Shown piece by piece: positions 1-8,418 of a DNA stretch of 40,008 nt (its first letter is position 1; each line of letters begins with the position of its first letter). The stretch covers positions 1-40,008 of the forward strand of contig JAPKXZ010000002.1 of NCBI GenBank assembly GCA_026394555.1, written 5' to 3'. Position numbers and translations under genes: made by a program. This DNA is from Methanothrix sp. (GTDB taxonomy: Archaea; Halobacteriota; Methanosarcinia; Methanotrichales; Methanotrichaceae). The notes below the pieces were generated by a model. That model did not search any database. It was not told where the DNA came from and was given only the letters and a program-made list of their open reading frames with translations.

Positions 1-1
1 C

Positions 2-241
2 TTCCATGTTTCGGAAGTTTACCTCAAGAAGGAAGAGAGAATAGAATCGCTGAGCATGATCATGGTTCTTAGCCTTCTAATTTACTCTTTTGCAGAGTGG
101 AGGCTTCGAGAGAAGCTTAAGGAAACAGGGCTAACAATACCGAATCAACTCAATAAACCAACGCAACGGCCAACAATGCGATGGGTATTTGAGATTTTTA
201 TGGGAGTGATTCAAGCGGCTATTATTCAAGATGGAAAATAA
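2..241 (+). pseudogene. 3' part of an IS1634/IS4-type transposase
   Basis: The reading frame is open from the left edge of the window and reads FHVSEVYLKKEERIESLSM, then MVLSLLIYSFAEWRLRE and NKPTQRPTMRWVFEIF. This is the conserved C-terminal block of IS1634-family DDE transposases, which typically has a hydrophobic helix, a Q/L-R-R-L-R segment and a PTQRPTLRWVFQ motif. The catalytic region lies outside the window. After the RWVFEIF motif the frame stops within about 15 residues, whereas family members usually run on for several dozen more, so the 3' end also looks truncated. The stop lies just before the next gene. The family is recognised from memory of its conserved C-terminus; the broken state is inferred. 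Confidence 0.7.
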
Positions 242-257
242 GATCTGGAGAGATGAG

Positions 258-812
258 ATGAGACGAATTGCATTTCTAGCGTTCCTGGCTTTATTTATAA
301 CGCCGTGCATCGCAGAATCAGATAGCATCACGACTGGACCTTATAACGTCACATTTGACCTAGGCATACCCAAAGAAGATTATAAAGTCGTCGTGGCTGC
401 CCCTAAAACGAGTGAATCATTATCCGGTGATATAAGTACAACGTTCAATATAGAATTGATCAATAGGACTGGAATAACAAGAAGGTCTCTCATAACGCTG
501 ACGTCTTATGAGACGGAACAAGTTAAACCCACGCAAGACGAGCTTATGCAAACCGGAAAATATGTCCTCTCACAAGATGGCAGCTTTTACGATATTCAAG
601 CAGCTGGAAGAAAAATTGATGGATACGACGGCGCAGTTATTTCTGGAACTATGAGGACGAGTTCATTTATAAACGACATAGATACTTATTCTGCAATCTA
701 TCATCCATCTTCGACTACGGTCGTGGGCATATTCTCGTTATACCCTTGGGACGAAGGCACCCTTTCGCTCCTCAAGACAATTCATGTCGAGAAGATAAAT
801 GCAACCACCTAA
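258..812 (+). CDS. Secreted protein of unknown function
   Basis: A 185-residue protein beginning MRRIAFLAFLALFITPCIAE, a clear Sec signal peptide with cleavage probably after CIA. An in-frame ATG exists at 231, but GGAG at 247-250 is well placed for the ATG at 258 and the signal peptide starts there. The mature part has several N-glycosylation sequons and alternating beta-strand-like segments, with no cysteines in obvious pairs and no motif I recognise. It may have lost upstream context through the transposase fragment that ends 16 bases before it. It is probably an extracellular or envelope protein; function unknown. Confidence 0.7.
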   Translation: MRRIAFLAFLALFITPCIAESDSITTGPYNVTFDLGIPKEDYKVVVAAPKTSESLSGDISTTFNIELINRTGITRRSLITLTSYETEQVKPTQDELMQTGKYVLSQDGSFYDIQAAGRKIDGYDGAVISGTMRTSSFINDIDTYSAIYHPSSTTVVGIFSLYPWDEGTLSLLKTIHVEKINATT

Positions 813-846
813 AGCGTCACCACAAGCGTGCCCGCACGCCCCATGA

Positions 847-951
847 GCAGACACTGGTCTCCAGCGCCAAATGGAGGCCACAGATGGACAGATAGACGCC
901 CTGGTCTACAAGCTTTACGAGCTGACTGAAGAAGAGATGGACATCAATTGA
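847..951 (+). pseudogene. C-terminal scrap of a DNA methylase/restriction protein
   Basis: In the frame ending at 951 one reads LQRQMEATDGQIDALVYK and then LYELTEEEMDIN before the stop. This matches the typical C-terminal tail of Eco57I/type II adenine methylase-restriction proteins (ATDxQIDxLVYELYGLTEEEI). No upstream body of such a gene is present: the frame is already closed at a TGA around 844. It is therefore a leftover tail. A second, differently broken tail of the same type lies near 24 kb. Confidence 0.6.
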
Positions 952-971
952 GATGATACGACCGGACTTGG

Positions 972-985
972 ATACATATATATTG
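972..985 (+). promoter_or_regulatory. Candidate TATA box for the small ORF at 1011
   Basis: ACATATATATTGG lies about 30 bases before the ATG at 1011, where no ribosome site is visible. This would fit a leaderless transcript. Confidence 0.35.
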
Positions 986-1010
986 GCCCGGGTACATATG
1001 AGATATTGAA

Positions 1011-1217
1011 ATGGCATTGCTAATTGGAATGATGTTGGCGGCAGTTGGAGTTGCTCTGCTAAATAAGGTGCTGAAGGAAAGCATCTGTTCAGCGAAGAGC
1101 TCAATGAAAGTGGGTCGTGAATCCAAGGATCGGATCATTGAAATCGATGAGTACGAAATCGTTGATGAAATTCAGAATCGAGCATCTGAAGGCTACAAGG
1201 TGGAGATCCACGATTAG
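1011..1217 (+). CDS. Small membrane-anchored protein, unknown
   Basis: A 68-residue ORF. The first ~20 residues (MALLIGMMLAAVGVALLNKV) form one hydrophobic segment, followed by a charged cytoplasmic-type tail ending EGYKVEIHD. A TATA-like element precedes it by about 30 bases and there is no Shine-Dalgarno sequence, which suggests leaderless expression if the gene is real. It sits among gene scraps, so it may be a fragment. No family recognised. Confidence 0.4.
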   Translation: MALLIGMMLAAVGVALLNKVLKESICSAKSSMKVGRESKDRIIEIDEYEIVDEIQNRASEGYKVEIHD

Positions 1218-1345
1218 TACATTGATCCATTAAGCGTTTTGCTCCCTCTCGGGACGGGTGTTGGTGTTGTAAAAGACGATTGTCCGCCTGGTCAGGAGCC
1301 GTCCGCGAGGCCTTCCATCGCCGCTGTCGCCTTCCACGGCTTTCC

Positions 1346-1903
1346 CTAGTTCTCCTGGCAGACGGCCATCGTCTGCCCCTTGACCTCCTGCATCTTCTTC
1401 TTTCCCACCAGCACCTCCACCAGCTTCAAGGCAAACTCCAGGGCCGTTCCCGGCGAGCGGCTGGTGATGAGGTTGCCGTCCACTACCACCCGATCTTCAC
1501 TAAAGTATGCGCAGGCCTCCACCTGAGCCTTTCCGGATGGGCTGACCGTGGCCCTGCGGCCCTGCAGAACACCGGCCTTGATGAGGACCGAGGGAGCTGC
1601 GCATATTGCCGCGACAATTTTTCCCGCTCGATCCATCTCTCGTGCCATGTTTAGGATGCGCTCATCATTTCCCAGATTGATAAAACCCGGTGCGCCTCCG
1701 GGCAGGACCAGTCCGTCGAAGTCCCGGTAGTCGATTTTTTCCAGGGTGGTGTCCGGCAGCACCTTTATTTTGTGAGAGCCTTCCACCAGCCCCTCTTTCA
1801 ATCCCGCCGTAACGACATCCACATCGGCTCGCCGCAAAATGTCGATAACGCAAATCGCTTCGATCTCCTCGAAGCCCTCTGCCAGGGGCACTAGAATTCT
1901 CAT
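1346..1903 (-). CDS. DJ-1/PfpI family protein
   Basis: A 185-residue protein of the DJ-1/PfpI/ThiJ superfamily, the usual length for a single-domain member. It starts MRILVPLAEGFEEIEA, the conserved first strand with the acidic residue that pairs with the nucleophile. It carries LVLPGGAPG near residue 70 and the nucleophile-elbow cysteine in AAICAAP near residue 100, followed by a histidine-free TSRSPGTALEFAL segment typical of the DJ-1 branch. Family members act as deglycases, glyoxalases or chaperones; which activity applies cannot be told from sequence. It is divergent from the gene at 1958, with an A+T-rich TTTATTAATT between them that could serve as its TATA element. Confidence 0.9.
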   Translation of the reverse strand: MRILVPLAEGFEEIEAICVIDILRRADVDVVTAGLKEGLVEGSHKIKVLPDTTLEKIDYRDFDGLVLPGGAPGFINLGNDERILNMAREMDRAGKIVAAICAAPSVLIKAGVLQGRRATVSPSGKAQVEACAYFSEDRVVVDGNLITSRSPGTALEFALKLVEVLVGKKKMQEVKGQTMAVCQEN

Positions 1904-1957
1904 GGTATTGCCAATCGCAATTGTAATTAATAAAGACGCCCATCCGGCATTGCGACC

Positions 1958-2263
1958 ATGATCTGCCTACGCTGCGGCCAATGCTGCCTTCATCTGGACA
2001 TTTTTGTCGTCAACCCGTTTTCCATTCTAGCGGACGGCAGTATTGATCCCGATGATAGGCAGGCTATGATCTTCAAGGCCGCCGGACAAAGGTGCCCCCA
2101 TCTTGCCCCCCAGGTTGGCCGCGAGGGAGAAATGGCCGTTTGCACCATCCACCACCTGCCCTGCTACCGGGGATCGCCCTGCGAGCAGTTCGAGCAGCTC
2201 GGGCCGGAGGATGCGGTCTGCATCATGAGCGGATACTTCCAGGCTCTGGCTGAAAAAGGATGA
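1958..2263 (+). CDS. YkgJ-type CxxCxxCC metal-cluster protein
   Basis: A 101-residue protein beginning MICLRCGQCCLHLDIFV, the signature of the YkgJ/UPF0153 family of putative zinc- or iron-chelating proteins. Further conserved cysteines follow: RCPHL in the middle, AVCTIHHLPCYRGSPCEQF, and a late cysteine near the end. Together they could bind a metal centre. Length agrees with short archaeal members. No specific reaction is known for the family. It converges on the S9 peptidase gene, and the two stop codons are only about 18 bases apart. Confidence 0.8.
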   Translation: MICLRCGQCCLHLDIFVVNPFSILADGSIDPDDRQAMIFKAAGQRCPHLAPQVGREGEMAVCTIHHLPCYRGSPCEQFEQLGPEDAVCIMSGYFQALAEKG

Positions 2264-2271
2264 ATCGCAAG

Positions 2272-2281
2272 TAAAAAAAAA
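2272..2281 (-). terminator. T-tract terminator of the S9 peptidase gene
   Basis: On the minus strand a run of nine T follows directly after the stop codon of the S9 peptidase gene. This is the usual form of archaeal terminator. Confidence 0.5.
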
Positions 2282-4318
2282 TTAGGACCCTTCCCCCAGA
2301 GCTTCCGCCAGGCCTGGAACCTCCCCTGCCCCGGCGGGCACGGTAAGGTTAGATCCCACAAAGTCCTGGCCGATGGGCTGGAAGCTGCCGCCCAGGTGTT
2401 CTGCTAAAAACGCCTCGGCTATGGCATAGAAGGAGAGCCGGTTCTCGGGACGGGCAAATCCGTGACCCTCGTCGCCGTAAAGCACGTAGGTCACAGGAAG
2501 TCCCTTGGCCTGCATGGCTTTGACGATCTGGTCGGACTCATTCTGCTTGACGCGCGGATCGTTGGCTCCCTGGCCGATAAGCAGGGGCCGCTCAATTCGC
2601 GTCACAGAATTAAGGGGTGAACGTTCTTGTAGCAGCTTTCTGCCCGGCTCCGTTCGGAAGTCGCCCACCCTCTTGGTGAACTGCTCTATCTCCGGCTTCC
2701 AGTAGGGCGGAATGGTCTCCAGGAGGGTTATCAGGTTGGAGGGGCCCACGATGTCCACGGCGCAGGCAAAGGTGCTGGGGGTGAAGGTCAGGCCGGCTAA
2801 CGCAGCGTAGCCGCCGTAGCTTCCTCCCATGATGGCAATCTTCTTAGGATCGGCTATTTTTTGCTGCACAGACCAGTTCACGGCATCGATGAGGTCATCA
2901 TGCATCTTCTTGCCCCACTCCAGATTTCCGGCATTGATGAAATTCTTTCCCAGACCGGTAGAGCCGCGAAAGTTTACGCTCAGGACGGCGTAGCCCCGGT
3001 TGGCCAGCCACTGATGCATGGAATCAAGCCCCCAGTAGTCGCGAGCCCAGGGGCCGCCGTGCACGTACAATACCATGGGCAGAGGCTTATCCGGCAGACC
3101 ATCCCCGTTCCCATCGCTTGACAGAGGCAGGGTGTAATAGCAGACCAGGTCCAGGCCGTCGCGCGTTTTTATGACAGCTGGAATCATCCTGGCCAGTGGC
3201 AGACCCGCCAGCTTTTCTCTGTCAGTAAAGAGGAACGTGGCCCGCTTTTCCTCATGGTTGTAAAGGTAGTAGCGCGCCGGTCCGTTATCCCTGGTGAAAA
3301 CGACTATCCATACCTTGTCGTTCAGGCTGCGGCTTATCACTGTCATGTCCCCTTCCTCCACACTACGCAGCAGATCGATGTCCTGCTGAATAGCCGGATC
3401 CAGGATCTTCCATTGTATCCGGTCGTAGTAGAAAGCCACCGCTTGCACATTCTTTTCTGTGGGATGGATCATAAAACCGTTGAGGTCCGATTTGGGGTCC
3501 TCGGCCAAAAAATAGCTCTCTTTCGTATGCAGATTGAGGGCATAAAGAGCTGCCGTATTTCTGCCTCTGCTATCGATTAAATAAATAAGATCATTGCTCT
3601 TATTGAATCCGGCAAAGCCGGTGGTAAGAGCGTCTTCCATCTCGATTTTCAGGAAGGTCTCCCAACTGCCATTTTCTGCAGGCATGAAGACTTCGCTTCC
3701 GCCGTCTGCCGTCATATTGCTGGCCAGCCTCACCCGGAAGTCGTCATCGATCTCAAATCCGGAGAACTCTTTATTCTCCAGGATTTGCGTCATGTTGCCT
3801 GTCTCGATATTGAGCCGGTAGAGGTCGTGATACTCTGGGTCACGCTTATTGAGGCCGATGATAGCTTCCTCTGGGTGCTTGGGGCTAAGAGCCCGGATCT
3901 CGGCCCGAACCCCCTCAAAAGGCGTGAGATCTAAGATCTTGCCGCTACTTAGATTAACGCTGTAAATGCGCCAGTTCTCGTCTCCATTGCTATCTTGCAG
4001 ATAGAGGATATGCTGGTTGGTGTAAGCCCAGGTGTAGCTTCTAATGCCACGATAGGTGTCATTGGTCACAGGCTTTGCCGTCTTTGGCGAATCTGCCCCG
4101 CTCACCCAAACATTGAGCACTCCCTCTTTCGGGGCCAAAAAGGCCAGCTTCGAGCCGTCCGGACTGATTCTGGTGGTGATTTTATCCGGATTGCCGAATA
4201 AGAGATCCCTGGAAATAAGGGAGCTGTTATTCCTATTCTGCTCTCCTGCCTTACTATCCGCGCCACCCAAATACGCCAGCAGGATAGCAAAAATGATAAT
4301 AATAAGAAATTTTTTCAT
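2282..4318 (-). CDS. Secreted S9 family (acylaminoacyl/prolyl oligopeptidase-like) peptidase
   Basis: A 678-residue protein. An N-terminal signal peptide (MKKFLIIIIFAILLAYLGG) is followed by a beta-propeller of repeated WD-like blades with SPDGSKLAFL motifs. A C-terminal alpha/beta-hydrolase domain begins near residue 400 with LYVHGGPWARD. The catalytic triad is readable: Ser500 in GGSYGGY, Asp587 in GANDPRV and His619 in GDEGHGF. The GGSYGGY elbow and long propeller place it with dipeptidyl-peptidase/acylaminoacyl-peptidase-like S9 enzymes. It probably degrades extracellular oligopeptides. GGAGGTT lies 6 bases before the ATG and a TATA-like TATTTATATT on the minus strand lies about 25 bases before the probable transcript start. 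The gene looks intact. Confidence 0.92.
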   Translation of the reverse strand: MKKFLIIIIFAILLAYLGGADSKAGEQNRNNSSLISRDLLFGNPDKITTRISPDGSKLAFLAPKEGVLNVWVSGADSPKTAKPVTNDTYRGIRSYTWAYTNQHILYLQDSNGDENWRIYSVNLSSGKILDLTPFEGVRAEIRALSPKHPEEAIIGLNKRDPEYHDLYRLNIETGNMTQILENKEFSGFEIDDDFRVRLASNMTADGGSEVFMPAENGSWETFLKIEMEDALTTGFAGFNKSNDLIYLIDSRGRNTAALYALNLHTKESYFLAEDPKSDLNGFMIHPTEKNVQAVAFYYDRIQWKILDPAIQQDIDLLRSVEEGDMTVISRSLNDKVWIVVFTRDNGPARYYLYNHEEKRATFLFTDREKLAGLPLARMIPAVIKTRDGLDLVCYYTLPLSSDGNGDGLPDKPLPMVLYVHGGPWARDYWGLDSMHQWLANRGYAVLSVNFRGSTGLGKNFINAGNLEWGKKMHDDLIDAVNWSVQQKIADPKKIAIMGGSYGGYAALAGLTFTPSTFACAVDIVGPSNLITLLETIPPYWKPEIEQFTKRVGDFRTEPGRKLLQERSPLNSVTRIERPLLIGQGANDPRVKQNESDQIVKAMQAKGLPVTYVLYGDEGHGFARPENRLSFYAIAEAFLAEHLGGSFQPIGQDFVGSNLTVPAGAGEVPGLAEALGEGS

Positions 4319-4360
4319 CGTCTAACCTCCAATTGCAGCATCTAACGTCAAGGTCTTTCG

Positions 4361-4372
4361 AATATAAATAAA
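4361..4372 (-). promoter_or_regulatory. TATA box of the S9 peptidase gene
   Basis: The minus strand reads ATTTATTTATATTCG here. The GGAGGTT ribosome site sits at 4324-4330 and the start codon ends at 4318, so a transcript starting near 4340 would have a short leader. Confidence 0.5.
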
Positions 4373-4375
4373 TGG

Positions 4376-4852
4376 TTACACAGTCTCGATTGCTATGAGA
4401 AATCCAATGGCTCTTTCCGCCAGGGGGTATCTACGCACCAGTGCCTTGAACCTCTTGCCGTGATTAGGTTCAAGAAGGTGGGCAAGCTCGTGCACAATCA
4501 CATAATCCTCAACCCATTGGGGAAGACTGGCCATCTTGCTGCTGATGCGAATGGTCCGAGCGGTACAGTTGCACGATCCGCGCCTTCGCTCCTGGTTTGT
4601 GGAGTACTGGATGCTGTTCCAGGTCAGAGACCCTTGAAAGTATCTGCTGTTTAGAAGGCAGGCTCTTTCATGCAGATGGACGTCATCCTTTGGATAGACC
4701 CGCTTCTCCAGTTTAGAGCGCAGTTTTTCGATGTGACCTTGCAGAGCAGCATCTGAGATGGAGGCCGGTGCCAAAACCTCCATCTTTCCTCCCACCATCC
4801 TGGCCTGAATGGTCTTCTTGCGTCGCGCAGATCTCTTAATTAGAACCTCCAA
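4376..4852 (-). CDS. YgjP/DUF45-type zinc metallopeptidase
   Basis: A 158-residue protein with the zinc signature VHELAHLLEPNHGKRF near residues 120-135: an HExxH motif with a third histidine eight residues on. This is characteristic of the YgjP-like/WLM-related M48-type family (DUF45). The N-terminus (MEVLIKRSARRKKTIQARM) is the usual beta-hairpin of the family, and a YFQGSLTWNS region matches the family's conserved W-G/S segment. At 158 residues it is somewhat shorter than many bacterial members of about 230. It is probably cytoplasmic. It lies upstream of and in the same direction as the S9 peptidase gene, but that gene has its own promoter. Confidence 0.85.
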   Translation of the reverse strand: MEVLIKRSARRKKTIQARMVGGKMEVLAPASISDAALQGHIEKLRSKLEKRVYPKDDVHLHERACLLNSRYFQGSLTWNSIQYSTNQERRRGSCNCTARTIRISSKMASLPQWVEDYVIVHELAHLLEPNHGKRFKALVRRYPLAERAIGFLIAIETV

Positions 4853-4918
4853 AGCTAAAATCCCCCTGGTACATCAATGGTTCGTCGGCGGGCTATTAAT
4901 AACTTTCTTTTTGATGAT

Positions 4919-4930
4919 AGTATATAAAAA
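4919..4930 (+). promoter_or_regulatory. TATA box of the papain-like protease gene
   Basis: AGTATATAAAAA lies about 60 bases before the start codon. GGGGGT at about 4969-4974 is a possible ribosome site. Confidence 0.5.
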
Positions 4931-4983
4931 ATAACAAAGTTTATATTGCTCTATGGCCTAAGATATATGGGGGTTTACAAGCC

Positions 4984-6957
4984 GTGGCAATGGACGAAAT
5001 TAATGAAATACGTAGCATGATCAACGAAAAGAGCCTCTCCTGGCTGGCTGGAGAGACATCTCTTAGCCGGCTCGCAAAGCCGGAAAAACTGTTGTATCTT
5101 GGTCTTGTTGTTCCTGAAGATGAGAAAACGAGTATTCAGGAACTCCTGTCCCGGGAGAATGCTCGAACATTTGAGCCTGCGCCCGTCTACATCTATCCCG
5201 GTGAGTGGGATTGGAGGCAAGTCTCCGGCAAGAACTGGACTACTCCCATAAGAGACCAAAAGCAGTGCGGCTCATGCGTTGCCTTTGCTACCGTAGCCCT
5301 CATTGAGTCCAATTTAGAGATCTTCCGCAGAAATCCCGATCTCAAAACCGATCTTTCTGAGGCAGATCTGTTCTTCCGGGGTTGCGGCAACTGTTGTAGT
5401 CGGGGCTGGTACTACAACAGTGCTCTGGTATATGCCCAGCAAAGCGGCATTCCCGATGAGGCCTGTTTTCCATACGACAGCGATCAATTAAAGAGCTGCC
5501 CGGATAGAGAGAAACGAATAATCAAAATTGATAACTGGAAGACTCTGCTGAGCGCATCACAGGCCAAGGAGTGGCTTGTCACGCGCGGGCCTCTCATGAC
5601 CGGCATGAATGTCTATGAGGATTTTTATTACTATTATGGTGGAATTTATAAAGAAGCCTATGGCGGCTATATGGCCGATCATGCCATCTGCATCGTAGGC
5701 TACAATGATGCCCAAGGATACTGGATATGCAAGAATAGCTGGGGAGTGGACTGGGGTGAGAATGGGTGGTTTAAGATCGGCTATGGCGAGTGTGGTATCG
5801 GTAGTAGATTCGCTTTTTATGCAGTGCAATTTACCTCGGATGACGATCTGGTCATGCCCAAACTGGGCCGGGTCATCGTTCGCTTCAAGGGAAAGAACAC
5901 CACAGAGGAAAATGAGATTTGGCAGCATTTTCCCGAGAGCAGGCTGATCTTCCGGGCTTCCGACTCGGAGATCGGCAGACTCTACGATCTGGGAGTATAT
6001 CCATCCGGTTCCCGTCTCATTTTTGCTCTCAAAACCTCAGACGGGCACGTCTATTACACCGATCAATTCCTGAATAGCGACGCCTGCGACCATGTCAAGA
6101 AGGTCAAGACCGGGATCTATAAGTGGGAGCTCTCCTGGGAGGATCGCTACGGTTTGGAGGAGAAGGATTACGATGACGTAGTAATGGAGACGGAGATCAT
6201 CAGTCCCATTACTGAGGATATTATTATGCCTAAGGACGGCAGGGTCTTTGTTACGCCGAGGAGCATACTTGCCTCGACACTGGAAGAATTCCGTCAGAGC
6301 TCCCCCGTTGACAGGTTGATCCTTCGCGAAGAGACCACTTTAGGAAAAGGAATTGATTTGGGGGTCTTTCCTGCCGGCGCAAAGCTCTCCTTTGCACTAG
6401 AGACCGATGACGGTTACATCTATTACACCGACCAGGTAAAAAACCCGGACTTCTTGAGCCATGTGCGCAAGCTTCCCATTGGCTATAATAAATGGGAACT
6501 ACGCTGGGAGACCTCTCTTGGCCTTAAGATGAAGATCTACAAAGATCTCGTAGTGGAGATCGAGGTGATGCCCACCATTAAGGAAGATGTTGTTTTGGCA
6601 GTGGACAGCCATGTCGTGGCCAGGCTGGTCAGCAAGAATACGCCTTACCACAATCGTTTCGGGCTCTTTGGGCCGGTGAGCAAACTGATCTTTGATTCCA
6701 TTTCGGAGAATGTGGGAAAGAGCTTTGATGTGGGAGACTTTCCTGCTAAAACGAGGCTGGTCTTTGCTCTGCAGGCTCAGGACGGAAATATATATTACAC
6801 GGACAGCAGTCTTAATGGGGACGGGAGATCTCACGTCATAAAACTGCCTTTAGGCTCCAGCAAATGCCAACTTCGCTGGGAGGATCTCCATGCTCTGAAG
6901 GATCGTGATTACAATGACCTGGTTGTAGAGATAATCCTGAGTTCAGTAAAATTATAG
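4984..6957 (+). CDS. Papain-like (C1) cysteine protease with three C-terminal DUF4114-like repeats
   Basis: A 657-residue protein. Residues 1-75 form a short propeptide-like region with WLAGETSLSRL. The C1 catalytic domain spans about 75-285, with Gln92, catalytic Cys98 in CGSCVAF (the usual W after the Cys is V), His233 in ADHAICIVGY and Asn251 in KNSWGVDWGENGWFKIGYG. Three homologous ~118-residue modules follow (about 287-406, 411-528, 533-652), each ending in a WED..GL...DY.D.VVE signature like the calcium-associated DUF4114 fold. The second module has lost the acidic residues (LKMKIYKDLVVE). No signal peptide is visible from either ATG (4984 or 4990), unusual for this kind of modular protease. 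It probably acts on proteins or peptides; its location is uncertain. Confidence 0.88.
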   Translation: MAMDEINEIRSMINEKSLSWLAGETSLSRLAKPEKLLYLGLVVPEDEKTSIQELLSRENARTFEPAPVYIYPGEWDWRQVSGKNWTTPIRDQKQCGSCVAFATVALIESNLEIFRRNPDLKTDLSEADLFFRGCGNCCSRGWYYNSALVYAQQSGIPDEACFPYDSDQLKSCPDREKRIIKIDNWKTLLSASQAKEWLVTRGPLMTGMNVYEDFYYYYGGIYKEAYGGYMADHAICIVGYNDAQGYWICKNSWGVDWGENGWFKIGYGECGIGSRFAFYAVQFTSDDDLVMPKLGRVIVRFKGKNTTEENEIWQHFPESRLIFRASDSEIGRLYDLGVYPSGSRLIFALKTSDGHVYYTDQFLNSDACDHVKKVKTGIYKWELSWEDRYGLEEKDYDDVVMETEIISPITEDIIMPKDGRVFVTPRSILASTLEEFRQSSPVDRLILREETTLGKGIDLGVFPAGAKLSFALETDDGYIYYTDQVKNPDFLSHVRKLPIGYNKWELRWETSLGLKMKIYKDLVVEIEVMPTIKEDVVLAVDSHVVARLVSKNTPYHNRFGLFGPVSKLIFDSISENVGKSFDVGDFPAKTRLVFALQAQDGNIYYTDSSLNGDGRSHVIKLPLGSSKCQLRWEDLHALKDRDYNDLVVEIILSSVKL

Positions 6958-6975
6958 TCAATGAAAGCATTTCTT

Positions 6976-7479
6976 TCAAGAGCAGGGCAGCCAGTCCACG
7001 CTTATCTCCCCAGGACGGCTGCCGGACCAAAGCTGTATGAACTTCTCAATGGAGAATACTCCGGTCAGCTCCTCCACGCTGCGGCCTAAGAGCTGATGAC
7101 GGCCAGTGCTTGAGACGCTCGGATCAATTGATTGCCAGGCGATGTAGGCCTTGCCTATGACATTAGAGTTGATGCTGGCCTCAAGACCGCCGGCAGGGTT
7201 GTCTGCGGGGCTGAAGTTGCGGCTGCCGGCATCTGTCCCATTGGCATCAGATGCAAAAGACTGCGTCCCATAAGCTCTTGTATTGACCTTTGTATTTCTC
7301 TCCAGGTGCTCGATGTCAGTGTAAGATTCGGTCAATGACGCGCCGGTATCATAATTTTTGACGGTGAGGATATCTTCTTGGCCGGCGTTGTTCATGGCCT
7401 CGGCAAAATCCAGGGGCATCCCTCGCACTCCGGAAATAAGAGCCAATGCCGCGACCATCAGATAGATCAGCTTGAACAC
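6976..7479 (-). CDS. Secreted protein of unknown function
   Basis: A 167-residue protein with a signal peptide (MFKLIYLMVAALALISGVRG). The mature part is polar, Asn/Thr/Ser-rich, with no cysteine except a single one at the extreme C-terminus (WLPCS). It has a central SPADNPAGGLEASINS segment. No family recognised. GAGGTG lies about 11 bases before the start on the minus strand and a TTAAAATAAATG TATA-like element lies some 30 bases further upstream. The gene converges with the papain-like protease gene, 18 bases apart. Probably exported to the envelope. Confidence 0.65.
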   Translation of the reverse strand: MFKLIYLMVAALALISGVRGMPLDFAEAMNNAGQEDILTVKNYDTGASLTESYTDIEHLERNTKVNTRAYGTQSFASDANGTDAGSRNFSPADNPAGGLEASINSNVIGKAYIAWQSIDPSVSSTGRHQLLGRSVEELTGVFSIEKFIQLWSGSRPGEISVDWLPCS

Positions 7480-7605
7480 TTACCCAACACCTCAGATCGA
7501 TGATTGTCGAACATTTATTTTAAGCTATTGCCCTACTTTATGAAATCGACGTAATATTGGGCTACACAGGAATAGATGCAGCTCAAAAAAATAGATCTTG
7601 CCGGC

Positions 7606-8280
7606 CTACATCAGATCTTGCATGTTCATTCTTGGAGCTGTCTCTGGTAGCTGGTCCATGTCTTGTAGGGTTGACTCCCGGTTCTTCTGGTAATCATCAT
7701 TGGCAGAGTCGATGGTGATTGCTTTGTTGAAGCAGGTCAAAGCCTCCTGATATCTTTTCATTTCCCGGAGGACTACACCTTTGTTATTCCAGGCGGTGGG
7801 ATCTTGAGGCTTGATTTGAGTGGCTTTTTCAAAGCATTCCAGGGAGCCGGAAAGGCTGCCTTCACCGGCTAGAGCCATGCCCATTCCTGTCCAGGCATCA
7901 AAATAAGAGGGATCTGTCTGCAGGATCTGGTCGAAGATGGCAATAGCCTCACGGTTTCTATTTAATCCCCGACAGAGTGCAATTCCTTTCAGGTTTGAAG
8001 ACTCGGGATTGGAGGCGTTGATAGCAATCGATTTATCAAAACAAGCGATAGCATCGTCAAAGCGGCGCATCATGCCCAGTGTTCTTCCCTTATTATTCCA
8101 CAGCTCCGTGCTGTTCGGTTCCTGCTCCAGGGCCTTGTCATAGCTTGCGGCCGCTTTTTCAAAGTCGCCCGAGATGAAGTAGCCATTTGCCTGATTGGAC
8201 CAGAACTGTGCCGATTCTCCCATTGCCGGCAGAACATATATCGCCGCCAGCACCGCGATAATAGTAATTGCAAGTTTCAT
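7606..8280 (-). CDS. Secreted tetratricopeptide-repeat protein
   Basis: A 224-residue protein with an N-terminal signal peptide (MKLAITIIAVLAAIYVLPAMG) followed by about five TPR units of 34 residues. The units show the canonical pattern: WNNKGRTLGMMRRFDDAIAC, WTGMGMALAGEGSLSGSLEC and WNNKGVVLREMKRYQEALTC. TPRs form a helical scaffold for protein binding, and with the signal peptide this one probably works outside the membrane. It ends with a short Pro/Met-rich tail. It is divergent from leuA; an 8+8 base inverted repeat lies between the two. Confidence 0.85.
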   Translation of the reverse strand: MKLAITIIAVLAAIYVLPAMGESAQFWSNQANGYFISGDFEKAAASYDKALEQEPNSTELWNNKGRTLGMMRRFDDAIACFDKSIAINASNPESSNLKGIALCRGLNRNREAIAIFDQILQTDPSYFDAWTGMGMALAGEGSLSGSLECFEKATQIKPQDPTAWNNKGVVLREMKRYQEALTCFNKAITIDSANDDYQKNRESTLQDMDQLPETAPRMNMQDLM

Positions 8281-8299
8281 AGAGAACCTTTCTTTAACG

Positions 8300-8323
8300 A
8301 AGGGGTAAATATCTCTACCCCTT
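8300..8323. promoter_or_regulatory. Inverted repeat between the TPR gene and leuA, candidate operator
   Basis: AAGGGGTA at 8300-8307 and TACCCCTT at 8316-8323 are perfect inverted arms around an 8-base spacer. The site ends 12 bases before the leuA TATA box and overlaps where the TPR-gene promoter should be, so a bound dimer could control either gene. Confidence 0.5.
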
Positions 8324-8335
8324 GGGCGGCAAAAG

Positions 8336-8343
8336 TTTTATAG
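8336..8343 (+). promoter_or_regulatory. TATA box of leuA
   Basis: TTTTATAG preceded by a purine-rich AAAAG (BRE-like). A transcript would start near 8362-8366, just before an ATG at 8367 that is not in the leuA frame. Confidence 0.45.
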
Positions 8344-8418
8344 CTATGCATGCAATGCTATGATCTATGACACACGAAAGCTCTGTGGGGAATCGTCTTC
8401 TACGACGTTCGTTCACTC

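Noticed and set aside
1280-1654. Plus-strand frame of 124 codons opposite the DJ-1 gene
   Set aside because: Leu/His-rich shadow of the DJ-1/PfpI gene.
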